Positions 45,148 to 53,229 are shown, counted from the first letter of the stretch. The stretch is 64,000 bases of DNA from Paenibacillus sp. PastM-3 (GCF_029893965.1 NZ_JARXXP010000002.1:558001-622000), one strand, 5' to 3'. A program made the numbers and translations. The notes: generated from the sequence alone by a model not told the origin.

Positions 45148-46185
45148 TTATTCTGCTGTTGCTGTAGCCTTCGGCTCCAGTGCATTCGCCGCTTTGCCGG
45201 GCTCAATCAGCTGACTGACCGGTGTGCTGGCATTCATCCAGTTATCGATCATGGCCTGCGCCTCACTCAAATCCTCTTCATCAACAATATCGTAATACAC
45301 TCCGTCAATTTTTTTGCCTTCGCCCATAACGGTAAAGCTGGAGATATCCATGTCCTTGCCGCCCATGAACTTTTTGGCCAGGCTGATAATCAGCGAAGGC
45401 TCCATGTCTGTCTTGAAATTCTCGCCCATAATATCAAGCAGCTCAGGGATTTTGCCGATTTGGCTGATCGATAACATTTTATTCGCAACCACATCAATAA
45501 AGACCTGCTGGCGCTTGGTCCGGTTAAAATCACTGTCCTCCCGGTAACGGGTATAGTTGAGTGCCTCTTCACCGTTATAATTGGATTTGCCGCCTTCAAT
45601 AGTGAATTTCTCATGATCGGCGCCTTTGTTGACAATATCCTTCTTGATGGGCAGCGGAACGCCGCCAATGGCATCCACTGCATCCTTCAGGCCCTGGAAG
45701 TTAATGGTGGCATAATACTGGATATCATGTCCGAGCAGTGCCTCCAGTGTATCTTTGGCCATCTGCTGGCCGCCGAATGCATAGGCATGGGTGATTTTGT
45801 CTTTTTTGTTGTCCCTGTGTCCGATAATTTCCGTGTACGTATCACGGGGAATGGAGATCAGCAGGAGCTTGTAATCCTCCGGCCGGACAACGGCGTAGAT
45901 CATCGTATCGGAACGTGCGGTTTCATTGCCGCGCTGGTCTGTTCCTAGCAGCATCAGTGAGAACGGGTCGCTTTTGAATACAACGGGCTCCGGTTTAACT
46001 GTAGTCGTACTATCCTTAACCAGCGGCACATAGGATTCCTCTTTCAGCTTCGCCTCTACCCGGTCAGAAAGGAACAGGTCAAAGGCAAGCACTGCAAGCT
46101 GCTTCTGGAACAGAAATCCTCCTGCAATAATGACGGCCAGAGCTATAAGGGCTATATACCTTTTCTTCAGCTTATTCTTATTCAT
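45148..46185 (-). CDS. LytR-CpsA-Psr (LCP) family wall-polymer ligase
   Basis: The 345-residue protein has a short basic N-terminus, one membrane helix (YIALIALAVIIAGGFLFQ, about 10-27) and an extracellular LCP domain. Conserved motifs are LMLLGTDQRGNETARSDTMI, LISIPRDTYTEI, and GGKSNYNGEEALNYTRYR with RxxDxxR-type EDSDFNRTKRQQVF. These enzymes transfer teichoic acids or other polymers from lipid carriers to peptidoglycan. The start at 46185 follows GAAGGA by 9 nt; the open upstream part lacks support. Confidence 0.93.
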   Translation of the reverse strand: MNKNKLKKRYIALIALAVIIAGGFLFQKQLAVLAFDLFLSDRVEAKLKEESYVPLVKDSTTTVKPEPVVFKSDPFSLMLLGTDQRGNETARSDTMIYAVVRPEDYKLLLISIPRDTYTEIIGHRDNKKDKITHAYAFGGQQMAKDTLEALLGHDIQYYATINFQGLKDAVDAIGGVPLPIKKDIVNKGADHEKFTIEGGKSNYNGEEALNYTRYREDSDFNRTKRQQVFIDVVANKMLSISQIGKIPELLDIMGENFKTDMEPSLIISLAKKFMGGKDMDISSFTVMGEGKKIDGVYYDIVDEEDLSEAQAMIDNWMNASTPVSQLIEPGKAANALEPKATATAE

Positions 46186-46224
46186 AAAATGAATTCCTTC
46201 TTTATCGTGGAATAAAATCATTGC

Positions 46225-46241
46225 TTGTAATCTATTTACAA
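46225..46241. promoter_or_regulatory. inverted repeat upstream of the LCP gene
   Basis: TTGTAATCTATTTACAA has perfect 6-bp arms with a 5-nt spacer and lies 40-56 nt before the LCP start codon. Its position suits an operator; the binding protein is unknown. Confidence 0.35.
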
Positions 46242-46514
46242 TGGCTGCCCACATCCTGGCAGGCGCTCATGTCCGGACTTCTCTCGGCTGCTGTTTCTTT
46301 GCCCTATTCGGTCTTAGTGTTCCCCCTTTCAGGAATTAGGGTCGTTCTATTTGTAGAATAAACCTGGAAAACGGCTTTGACACAAACAATATTTCTATTG
46401 TAATCACTTGGCCTGTAAAAAGAAATAACAAAAAACGACAATTTCAATACTGCAGCAGCCGGTCGTTCCTAAAGTATATGACGTGCTAAATCCGCTTTTG
46501 ATTTTATTTTCACC

Positions 46515-46573
46515 AAAAAAGCAGAATCTTCCGGTCCGCAGCCCTTCTGCCGCTGATCCTTCAGGTTCTGCTT
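46515..46573 (-). terminator. intrinsic terminator of the oligopeptide-binding-protein gene
   Basis: On the minus strand AAGCAGAA pairs with TTCTGCTT, enclosing an inner CAGC-GGGCTG-type hairpin, followed by six T. It lies 17 nt after the stop. Confidence 0.8.
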
Positions 46574-46589
46574 AATATTCAGTAATCCA

Positions 46590-48296
46590 CTATTTAATCC
46601 ACCATTTATCGGGCTCATTGATATTGCTGATGGAGTTGACCCGCACGCCCTGCAGGCGTTTGCTTACGGCGGTAATGTTCATCCGTTCCGCGAAAAAGAT
46701 CATCGGCACCTCTTCATTGATAAGCTGCTGCCATTCATGGTAGACCTGCTTGCGGTAATCCCTGTCATAAGCCTTGGCCTGCACGCCTTCAAGGATCAGC
46801 TCTTCGCTTCGCTCAGATGACCAGCGGGAATAATTCCACAGATCAGAGGCGCGCCACAGCCCGGATGGATCAGGATCACTGGCGAGTCCCCATACCCCAT
46901 TAAACACCTCCACCGTCGGATCATCGTTCTCAACAGCTTCATAAAAGGTGTTCAAATCCTTGAGTTTGCCCCCATTAAGCTGCACATTAAGGCCAATGTC
47001 GCGCCAGTTCTGCATAATCGCCTGCGTGCGCTCTTGCGCTGTTGCGTTCCCGCTCATCGCATCATAGCGGATAATAAGCTTTTGTCCCTGCGGATCTTCA
47101 CGCCAGCCGTCGTTGTCTATATCGGTATACCCCGCTTCCTGCAGCAGTGTCTCCGCCTTCTGCGGGTCATAGGGATACGTGTTAATTTCAGAGTCCGGTA
47201 TTTTGGCCCAGCTGGTGCTTGGGATCGGCGTTTCAATCAATTCACCCAGACCGTAAGAGAAGCGGTCAATGATTCCCTCCCGGTCCAGCGCATAATACAT
47301 GGCCTGCCGCAGGCGCTTATCAGCAAACTTAGGGTTGTCCATCACATTCTGCCGGGCTGACTCGTCCCAGTGTCCGAATTTGAAGCCTATGTATTCGTAT
47401 GACAGTTCTGCCGATTGCATTAGCGTTATGTTGTCAAGCTGTTGAAGTGCAGAATACGTATCCCTTGGTACAGTACCGATATCAATGCTGCCATCTTCCA
47501 GCAGTCCGGTTAATTCTTCGTCCCCGACGACTTTATAGTCAACTCCGTCCAGCAGCGCCTTACCCTTATAATAGTTATCAAATCTCTTCATCCGGACAAG
47601 CTGGCCGGGCTGAATCTCCGTCACCTCAAAGGGTCCGATACCGATCGGCCTCTTGCGCACCTGGTCGCTGTCCGCCATATCCTTCACTGCGACTCCCTCA
47701 AAATATTTTTTGTTCATCGGATACGGCCACAGATTATCGATCGTATTCACCCGGGCAGAATTTACTGTAATCTTCAGCGTATACGGGTCGATGACCTTGA
47801 CTCCCGCCAGTTCGTCCGTTTCCCCCCGGTGATAGGCTTCTGCCCCTTTAATCATCTCTACACTATAGTATCTGGGACCCGTATAATCAGGACTGGCGAT
47901 GGTCTCCAGTGCGAATTTCCAGTCCTCAACCGTCAGCTCATCACCGTTATGCCAGCGGACCCCAGGCCTGATTTTGAAGGTAAACACGGTATGATCCTCC
48001 GATTCCTTCCAGGATGCGATATTGGGAACGGTTGTCAGGTCATCTCTTACCGTGAACATGCCTTCCGTAATGAAATCCAGCACATTGGAATCATCCTCAC
48101 CTTCAAAAAAGGCAGGATCAAACATTCCCTGAAACGGGGAGGTATAAGCATAAGTAATTGTACCGCCCGGCACAGCTTTCTCTTCAGCTTTACTGTAACG
48201 TACCGCGTAGGAATTACTGTTTGTCCCCGCGCCATTGCATGCTGTCAATATGCAGGTAATGAGCAGCAGCAAAGTGCCGATCTTGGATTTATGCAT
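46590..48296 (-). CDS. oligopeptide-type ABC substrate-binding lipoprotein (SBP family 5), orphan
   Basis: The 568-residue protein has a signal peptide with lipobox ILTAC (Cys at about residue 20) and the family 5 fold: GGTITYAY, WHNGDELTVEDWKFALE and the later DREGIIDRFSYG region. Members bind oligopeptides, nickel complexes or sugars for OppBCDF-type importers. No permease or ATPase lies beside it, so it must work with components elsewhere or act as a receptor. The ATG at 48296 follows an AAGGAAG site. A terminator follows the gene. Confidence 0.9.
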   Translation of the reverse strand: MHKSKIGTLLLLITCILTACNGAGTNSNSYAVRYSKAEEKAVPGGTITYAYTSPFQGMFDPAFFEGEDDSNVLDFITEGMFTVRDDLTTVPNIASWKESEDHTVFTFKIRPGVRWHNGDELTVEDWKFALETIASPDYTGPRYYSVEMIKGAEAYHRGETDELAGVKVIDPYTLKITVNSARVNTIDNLWPYPMNKKYFEGVAVKDMADSDQVRKRPIGIGPFEVTEIQPGQLVRMKRFDNYYKGKALLDGVDYKVVGDEELTGLLEDGSIDIGTVPRDTYSALQQLDNITLMQSAELSYEYIGFKFGHWDESARQNVMDNPKFADKRLRQAMYYALDREGIIDRFSYGLGELIETPIPSTSWAKIPDSEINTYPYDPQKAETLLQEAGYTDIDNDGWREDPQGQKLIIRYDAMSGNATAQERTQAIMQNWRDIGLNVQLNGGKLKDLNTFYEAVENDDPTVEVFNGVWGLASDPDPSGLWRASDLWNYSRWSSERSEELILEGVQAKAYDRDYRKQVYHEWQQLINEEVPMIFFAERMNITAVSKRLQGVRVNSISNINEPDKWWIK

Positions 48297-48532
48297 GTAG
48301 TTCTTCCTTTCTAAGGTACAGCCTAATAATGTAAGCGTTTTCTAACGATTATTATTTTAAATCATATCCCGTTAAACTCCAATTACATTCCATATAAAGT
48401 TATATATATCATGTACTGCGTAAATTTTATATTTATCAATTTTATCAGCTACAACTTAGAGAATAACGAATATTGCCCGGAATGGGAAGTCAATAATTGG
48501 AGACTCTATGTTTGGAAGCTATATTTGCAGCT

Positions 48533-48560
48533 TAAAAAGCCTGCCTTTTCGGGCAGGCCT
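48533..48560 (-). terminator. intrinsic terminator of the MutS2-like gene
   Basis: On the minus strand GCCTGCC and GGCAGGC form a 7-bp stem with a six-base loop, followed by five T. It lies 20 nt after the stop. Confidence 0.88.
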
Positions 48561-48580
48561 AAACGTGTCTTGTAACCGGT

Positions 48581-50536
48581 TTATGTCTCTTCCTCCGTAT
48601 GGATAACGCTAAGTCCCTCAACATGCCTTTTCCGCATCAGCTTGCGCTTTTTCCGGTTTTCCTTACTCTCGAAAAGGATATCAAAGTCATAGTCCTCCGG
48701 GTACAGCTTATCTTTTGACAGGTATGGCTTCAGACGTTTATGGTTTATGCGCATTTTTTCCTTCTGGACCATTACCCCGACAATGCCCATGCTGTCCTGT
48801 CTTGCATAGACAATTCCCGTCCGGTCAAGGGAAGTGATATATACTGCATCACCGATTTCAAAGCCGGAGTCGGCCGTTTTACCGTTCTTCAGGTGACTGC
48901 TATCCTCTTTCTCCTCCTGAAATCCACCTTCAGTGCTTCCAGGCGTTTTATAACCGGGATTAGGCTTTATAGCTGCTTTTCTGCCAGCACCGCTGATACG
49001 GCCTCCAGGTGTCCGCTGCTGCTCTGCAAGCTCATGCGACCGCCGGATCACCTCAGCCGGAATGCCGAGCTTCTCGGCAATCTGCAGGGCATAGCTTTCG
49101 CCTGCCTCACCGATGGTCAGCTTATACAGCGGCTGCAGCGTATGTTTGTCGAACTCCATCCGTGCATTCTCAAAGCCCGGAGTAGAAGCGGCGAACGCTT
49201 TTAATTCATTAAAATGTGTTGTAACGATAATATTGGCTCCCTTGCGGTTTAGCTCTTCAAGTATAGCAATGGAAAGGGCAAAGCCCTCACCCGGGTCCGT
49301 TCCGGCAGCCAGCTCATCGATCAGCAGCAGTACGTCCCTGCCTGCAGCGCGCAGCATGCCCTCAATGCTCTTCATCTGGGCCGAGAAGGTGCTGAGCGAC
49401 TGGGTCAGGCTCTGGCCGTCTCCGATCACGCTGATAATGTCCCGGAATACAGCAAAGTCACTATGCTCCTCCACAGGAACAAGCAGTCCGGATTGCGCCA
49501 TGGCTGCCAGCAGCCCGAGTGTTTTGAGTACAACGGTTTTTCCGCCGGTATTAGGGCCTGTGACGATCAGCGACTTATAGCCGTGACCGAATTCCAGGCT
49601 GACCGGCACCATATCCTTCAGCTCGGGGTGCCTTCCGCCATTCATCCGGAACCATCCCCGCTCATTCAGCTTCACATTCCGCGCCCCAATACTCCGGGCA
49701 TATTTAGCTTTGGCAAAGATGAAATCGTAGGTGCCTGTCACCTCGATATTAATGCGCAGCGCCTCCTGCTCACGCTCCACAAGGCCGCTCAGCATGCTCA
49801 GGATAATGCCCTCCTCTCTCGCCTCCTCAGCTGTGAGGAGCTCTAACTCGCCCTGGAGGGCAGCAACCTCGTAAGGCTCTACGAATACAGTCTGCCCGCT
49901 CGTCGACTGATCGAGCACAGCCCCCTTTACCTGCTTATGGTACTCCCTCTTCACGGGTATAACGTATCTGCCGCCCCGCATACTGACCAGACTCTCCTGC
50001 AGGATCGACTGATGCCGGGACATAATGCTCTCCAGCTTGCGCTGCAGCCGCTCCTTAGCCACTGTCAGCCGTTTCCGCACCCGCTCCAGCCCTTTGCTGG
50101 CCTGGCTCTCAATGACACCAAACCGGATACAGCGTTCGATTTCATCCCTTAGCTGCCGCAGCTCCTGCAGCGAAGCCCCATAGGCCGCAATCCGCGGTGC
50201 GCTCTGCTCCTTGGAGGCCATGTATTTACGAAGCTGGCTGCAGCTGTTCAGAAAGGTTGCAATGGCTGTGAAGTCCTGCTCATTGTATAAATATCCCGTC
50301 CCCATCAGCGAGATTATCCATTCCATGCCCTCAAGGGACGGCAACGGCACGCTTGCCCCGCGCTCCAGCAGCTCCTTAGCCTCCTCCGTTTCTTCAAGCG
50401 CCCGCTGTATTGCCGGAAGATAAACCATCGGAGCGAGCTCCCCTGCCAGCCTTTTCCCTTCATAGGAAACCGCGTACCGCGTGACCTCACCTTTGATTTC
50501 CTCATATCCGAGTGTGCACAGACTTTCTGTATTCAC
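48581..50536 (-). CDS. MutS2-like ATPase lacking the Smr nuclease domain
   Basis: The 651-residue protein has the MutS2 layout: N-terminal core and lever helices (TLGYEEIKGEVTRYA), clamp region, and a MutS ATPase with Walker A VTGPNTGGKTVVLKTLGL (about residues 325-342), Walker B VLLLIDELAAGTDPGEG and ITTHFNEL-type VTTHFNELKAFA. A KOW-like segment follows (IGDAVYITSLDRTGIVYARQ). The chain then ends in a basic tail (KENRKKRKLMRKRH) where MutS2 has its Smr nuclease. Bacillus subtilis MutS2 (785 residues) recognises collided ribosomes and splits them. The start is GTG at 50536 because AAGGAGG lies 8-9 nt upstream. Two terminators and a structured leader precede the gene. Confidence 0.88.
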   Translation of the reverse strand: MNTESLCTLGYEEIKGEVTRYAVSYEGKRLAGELAPMVYLPAIQRALEETEEAKELLERGASVPLPSLEGMEWIISLMGTGYLYNEQDFTAIATFLNSCSQLRKYMASKEQSAPRIAAYGASLQELRQLRDEIERCIRFGVIESQASKGLERVRKRLTVAKERLQRKLESIMSRHQSILQESLVSMRGGRYVIPVKREYHKQVKGAVLDQSTSGQTVFVEPYEVAALQGELELLTAEEAREEGIILSMLSGLVEREQEALRINIEVTGTYDFIFAKAKYARSIGARNVKLNERGWFRMNGGRHPELKDMVPVSLEFGHGYKSLIVTGPNTGGKTVVLKTLGLLAAMAQSGLLVPVEEHSDFAVFRDIISVIGDGQSLTQSLSTFSAQMKSIEGMLRAAGRDVLLLIDELAAGTDPGEGFALSIAILEELNRKGANIIVTTHFNELKAFAASTPGFENARMEFDKHTLQPLYKLTIGEAGESYALQIAEKLGIPAEVIRRSHELAEQQRTPGGRISGAGRKAAIKPNPGYKTPGSTEGGFQEEKEDSSHLKNGKTADSGFEIGDAVYITSLDRTGIVYARQDSMGIVGVMVQKEKMRINHKRLKPYLSKDKLYPEDYDFDILFESKENRKKRKLMRKRHVEGLSVIHTEEET

Positions 50537-50587
50537 TGATAATCCTCCTTTTTTCCTGCCTGTAGTATAAACAGCTCCTGATAACGC

Positions 50588-50624
50588 AAAAAAGGGCAAA
50601 GACTGCACAATGCAGTCCTTGCCC
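50588..50624 (-). terminator. leader terminator T2 before the MutS2-like gene
   Basis: On the minus strand GGGCAAGGACTGCA and TGCAGTCTTTGCCC form a 14-bp stem (one G-U pair) with a TTG loop, followed by six T. It lies 52 nt upstream of the GTG start. Confidence 0.9.
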
Positions 50625-50656
50625 TCACCTAGATGGTATTGCCCCTTTGGAAAACA

Positions 50657-50684
50657 GAAAAAACCGTGCTCAAGAGCACGGTTT
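50657..50684 (-). terminator. leader terminator T1 before the MutS2-like gene
   Basis: On the minus strand AAACCGTGCTC and GAGCACGGTTT form an 11-bp perfect stem around a minimal loop, followed by a run of T. It is about 120 nt upstream of the start codon. Confidence 0.9.
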
Positions 50685-50859
50685 ATCACAAAGAGAACAA
50701 TAGCCGAAAAAGAGGCCAATGTTGACGCTTCGCGTGTTCTTAACTAATCATCCACCATGAACACAGGTAATAAGCATGCTATCGCACATACTTAAACAGA
50801 GCAAGCCCTCAGCTAAAACTGAACCTGCTAATGCCTATCTTCAGGTGATATGAAATTGC

Positions 50860-50883
50860 TTAGTTAAGAACGCTCACCGACAT
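50860..50883 (-). CDS. 7-codon upstream ORF (leader peptide) of the MutS2-like gene
   Basis: The ORF reads MSVSVLN and then TAA. An AAGGGG site (50892-50897) lies 8 nt before the ATG, ideal spacing. The codons for Val-Leu-Asn and the stop form one arm of an 11-bp long-range stem, so a ribosome paused near the end of the ORF would break that stem. No known stalling motif is recognised, and translation of such a short ORF needs proof. Confidence 0.5.
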   Translation of the reverse strand: MSVSVLN

Positions 50884-50915
50884 CAAAATTTCCCCTTTTG
50901 TTATAGGATACCTGT

Positions 50916-50944
50916 AATTTACTACATTCCGCCGATCACGTCAA
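50916..50944 (-). promoter_or_regulatory. candidate promoter of the MutS2-like gene leader
   Basis: On the minus strand TTGACG (50939-50944) and TAAATT (50916-50921) are separated by 17 nt. The -35 box overlaps the stop codon of the VOC-family gene. Start of transcription would be near 50909. The -10 box matches only four of six consensus bases. Confidence 0.45.
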
Positions 50945-51315
50945 TTGCCGGCGAAATAATTAAACACCCAGGTAATACCGTTTTTAACATCTGATACTTG
51001 TCCATGAAGCGCCCCGAAAAAGGTCTTCTGCAGCTCTACCTGAACTTTACCGCCGTCTTCAACCAGCCTGCCGTAGATGGCACGCAGCTCTTCTTCGCTC
51101 TCCAGTGCCATAATGATGCTGACATTGGCTGTCTTGGCACCGCGGCCGTAATCATCCGAGAAATGGATCAGGCTGGAGCCCAGGTGCAGCTCCGCATGCA
51201 GCAGCTTGCCGTTATGCTCGTTCAGCACCTTAATTTCGCCGCCAAATACGCTCTGGTAGTAATCGACCGATTCCCGCACATTTTCAATTATTATATAAGG
51301 GCTTGCACTGATCAT
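50941..51315 (-). CDS. VOC-family (glyoxalase/PhnB-like) protein
   Basis: The 124-residue protein has the paired beta-alpha-beta-beta-beta motifs of the vicinal oxygen chelate superfamily: SPYIIIENVRESVDYYQSVFG at the start and HAELHLGSSLIHFSDD in the first module, then the second module ending DVKNGITWVFNYF. It is of the PhnB-like branch, whose members are mostly uncharacterised; glyoxalase or antibiotic-binding roles occur in relatives. The start at 51315 follows GGAGG by 8 nt. It lies upstream of the MutS2-like gene's leader promoter. Confidence 0.85.
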   Translation of the reverse strand: MISASPYIIIENVRESVDYYQSVFGGEIKVLNEHNGKLLHAELHLGSSLIHFSDDYGRGAKTANVSIIMALESEEELRAIYGRLVEDGGKVQVELQKTFFGALHGQVSDVKNGITWVFNYFAGN

Positions 51316-51499
51316 GGTTATGCCTCCAGGATTTTTAATTGGACAGCTGCTGTGTGCCGCCGTCATTGCTTATTATTATATACAATTGCGGTGATAGCTA
51401 CCAAGGCTTTATGAATCCTGGCTATTGAATGCTGAACACACCAAACAACCCCGCACAGGTACATTGAGAGGCTCTCAAAACATAAATCCTTATCAATCA

Positions 51500-51527
51500 A
51501 AAAAGCAGCCGGCTTAGCCGGCTGCTT
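51500..51527 (-). terminator. intrinsic terminator of the rpsF-ssb-rpsR operon
   Basis: AAGCAGCCGGC and GCCGGCTGCTT form an 11-bp perfect stem with a TTA loop; on the minus strand a run of T follows. It lies 12 nt after the rpsR stop. Confidence 0.9.
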
Positions 51528-51538
51528 CATAAAACGTC

Positions 51539-51811
51539 CTATTCCGTTGTGTAAGGCAGCAGCGCGATTTGACGCGAGCGTTTTACAGCAATGGTCAGAG
51601 CGCGTTGGTATTTTGCACTTGTACCAGTTACACGACGCGGCAGAATCTTTCCGCGTTCGCTGATGAACTTCTTGAGAAGCTCAGTGTCTTTATAGTCAAT
51701 GTGAGTAATTTTGTTCACAGTGAAGTAGCACACTTTTTTGCGCTTGTTGCGTCCACCACGACGTGCCGGTCTTTTGTCGTTGTCTCCGCCTTCTCTTTGT
51801 TTGAAAGCCAT
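51539..51811 (-). CDS. rpsR: 30S ribosomal protein S18
   Basis: The 90-residue basic protein binds 16S rRNA in the platform together with S6. The motif [51 protein letters not shown] is the conserved S18 core (only part quoted matters: [15 protein letters not shown] and [12 protein letters not shown]). It is the last gene of the rpsF-ssb-rpsR operon, 21 nt after ssb. Confidence 0.97.
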   Translation of the reverse strand: MAFKQREGGDNDKRPARRGGRNKRKKVCYFTVNKITHIDYKDTELLKKFISERGKILPRRVTGTSAKYQRALTIAVKRSRQIALLPYTTE

Positions 51812-51832
51812 GTTCTTTTCAGTCCTTCCTTA

Positions 51833-52339
51833 TTAAAATGGCAAATCATCATCCGATATATCGATCGGTTTTCCATCGCCCGAAAAAGGATCTTGATTAT
51901 TGTTGCTGCGCGAGAAATTATTGTTATTTCCGCGTGCACTGTTACCGCCGTTACCGCCGCCATAGGCAGGCTCTTCAGGCATACTTCCGCCACTCGGTGC
52001 ATTTCCGCCTTCACGGTTCTGCGAGGATTCCAGGAAACGGACATTATCAGCAATAACTTCAGTTACGTATACACGTTTGCCTTCGTTATTCTCATAGTTC
52101 CGTACTTGGATGCGTCCTTCTACGGCTGCCAGACGTCCTTTGCGCAAATAATTGGCACAGGTCTCAGCCAGCTGTCTCCAGGTTACTACCGGGATGAAGT
52201 CCGCTTCGCGTTCACCGTTCTGGCCCGTAAAGTTACGGTCTACGGCAAGCGTAAACTGTGTTACGGCAACACCAGCGGGAGTATAACGAAGTTCCGGGTC
52301 ACGGGTCAACCGACCGATCAGAATGATACGGTTCAACAA
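51833..52339 (-). CDS. ssb: single-stranded DNA-binding protein
   Basis: The 168-residue protein has an N-terminal OB fold ([20 protein letters not shown], through about residue 108), a Gly/Asn-rich disordered linker and the acidic C-terminal tip DISDDDLPF that recruits replication and repair partners. It coats single-stranded DNA as a tetramer. The start is TTG at 52339: GGAGG lies 8 nt upstream and no ATG fits. It sits between rpsF and rpsR, the standard arrangement. Confidence 0.97.
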   Translation of the reverse strand: MLNRIILIGRLTRDPELRYTPAGVAVTQFTLAVDRNFTGQNGEREADFIPVVTWRQLAETCANYLRKGRLAAVEGRIQVRNYENNEGKRVYVTEVIADNVRFLESSQNREGGNAPSGGSMPEEPAYGGGNGGNSARGNNNNFSRSNNNQDPFSGDGKPIDISDDDLPF

Positions 52340-52387
52340 TTCAATCCCCTCCTTATAGCGCGATTTGTTACAAAGCTTGTCTGGATC

Positions 52388-52672
52388 TTAGGCAACGTCG
52401 TTCGTAATGAGATAACGAATAACTTCGTCGGAAATCTTCATGATACGCTCAAGCTCAGTAACTACTGCAGGTTCTGCAGTGAAGTTAACCAATACATAAA
52501 CGCCATCACGGAATTTCTTGATCTCATACGCAAGACGGCGTTTACCCTGCACATCGTGCTTTGTAATTTCCCCGCCGTTGGAGATGATGCCTTGGAATTT
52601 TTCGACTGCTGCTTGAACGGCTTCTTGTTCAATATCAGGACGAATAATGTACATCACTTCGTATTTGCGCAT
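52388..52672 (-). CDS. rpsF: 30S ribosomal protein S6
   Basis: The 94-residue protein forms a heterodimer with S18 on the 30S platform. MRKYEVMYIIRPDIE at the start and the KFRDGVYVLVNFTAEPAVVTELERI core are typical. The start at 52672 is set by GGAGGTG 8 nt upstream; the GTG three codons earlier is part of the site. A two-hairpin leader containing a CCG element precedes it and may serve S6:S18 autoregulation. Confidence 0.97.
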   Translation of the reverse strand: MRKYEVMYIIRPDIEQEAVQAAVEKFQGIISNGGEITKHDVQGKRRLAYEIKKFRDGVYVLVNFTAEPAVVTELERIMKISDEVIRYLITNDVA

Positions 52673-52696
52673 AAATTTCACCTCCTTATGGTCTTC

Positions 52697-52741
52697 GGCC
52701 CCTGATCACGTCAGGAGCAAGGAGCGAGCACAAACATAGAC
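52697..52741 (-). promoter_or_regulatory. candidate S6:S18-binding leader of rpsF
   Basis: The minus strand has two hairpins just before the rpsF ribosome binding site: GCGAG/CTCGC and GCTCCTGA/TCAGGGGC (8 bp, one G-U pair), the latter directly followed by CCGAAG. The rpsF leaders known in many bacteria carry a conserved CCG next to a hairpin that mimics the 16S site of S6:S18. The exact structure was not modelled. Confidence 0.4.
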
Positions 52742-52887
52742 TCGCACCAAATCAGTTTACCAAATTGATCTGCCGATTGCAAGTAATATCATACAACAGA
52801 TCCCGCAGGACTTTTTAACTACATGAAGCCTTCTGAAGCTGCACACAATAGATCTGTAATTATCACTCTTGAGAAGGAGGATTTATA

Positions 52888-53085
52888 ATGGGCGAGCAGA
52901 CAGAATATGAAAAAGGGGACCGGGCACCGAACCCGGGTGTTTACACAGAGGTAGGCGAAGCGCGCAGCTTCCATACTCAAATCCAGAATCCAAAGCGGAT
53001 TACAATGGAGAAAGGCGATATTTTTCCCGAGACAACCAACAAGGACCGTAAATGGAAAAAGGTCGAAAAGGCGCGTGTCCATTAA
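52888..53085 (+). CDS. yjzC: YjzC-like small protein
   Basis: The 65-residue protein matches the YjzC family of Bacilli: FKPGQ-type YEKGDRAPNPGVYTEVGE at the N-terminus and MEKGDIFPETTNKDRKWKK near the C-terminus. Function is unknown; the protein is basic and soluble. AGGAGG lies 7 nt before the ATG. It is a plus-strand gene between core minus-strand genes. Confidence 0.82.
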   Translation: MGEQTEYEKGDRAPNPGVYTEVGEARSFHTQIQNPKRITMEKGDIFPETTNKDRKWKKVEKARVH

Positions 53086-53160
53086 TTTTCGGCCCATGTA
53101 TAAAAACCATTCAGACGCACATAATAATCTCAGGCAGTACAAAAGAGAGGTGTGGTTCCG

Positions 53161-53229
53161 TTGTACGTCAATGACGAACACAATCACTGGGATTCTGATT
53201 CAGCAACTACTGTAACCCGGGAACCGTGA
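53161..53229 (+). CDS. possible 22-residue small protein
   Basis: A TTG at 53161, about 8 nt after AGAGAGGTG, opens a frame of 22 codons: MYVNDEHNHWDSDSATTVTR followed by Glu-Pro and TGA. The good ribosome binding site is the only support; the peptide is not recognised. It could be a leader peptide of whatever transcript ends at the terminator at 53423-53449. Confidence 0.25.
   Translation: MYVNDEHNHWDSDSATTVTREP

Larger units (their letters stand above)
46186..46589. other. 404-bp intergenic region upstream of the LCP gene
   Basis: It holds the terminator of the binding-protein gene (46515-46573), an inverted repeat near the LCP start (46225-46241) and otherwise AT-rich sequence with no recognised gene or RNA. 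Confidence 0.5.
50537..50909 (-). promoter_or_regulatory. structured leader RNA with upstream ORF and tandem terminators
   Basis: The minus-strand stretch between a candidate promoter and the MutS2-like start contains, in order: a 7-codon ORF with its own ribosome binding site; an 11-bp perfect long-range stem (50860-50870 with 50737-50747) whose 5' arm is the end of that ORF; enclosed helices GCAGGT/ACCTGT and TAAGTATG/CATGCTTA; terminator T1 (50657-50684); and terminator T2 (50588-50624). An alternative pairing of the freed 3' arm (50733-50741) with the first half of T1 (50672-50680) matches 8 of 9 bases. Ribosome-mediated attenuation is the best reading; a riboswitch or a separate small RNA is possible. 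Confidence 0.65.

Noticed and set aside
50657..50909. 6S RNA or another housekeeping small RNA in place of the mutS2 leader
   Set aside because: The long closing stem is suggestive, but I could not match the 6S internal bubble or known sequence blocks. A ribosome binding site plus short ORF at the 5' end fits a leader better. Not fully excluded.
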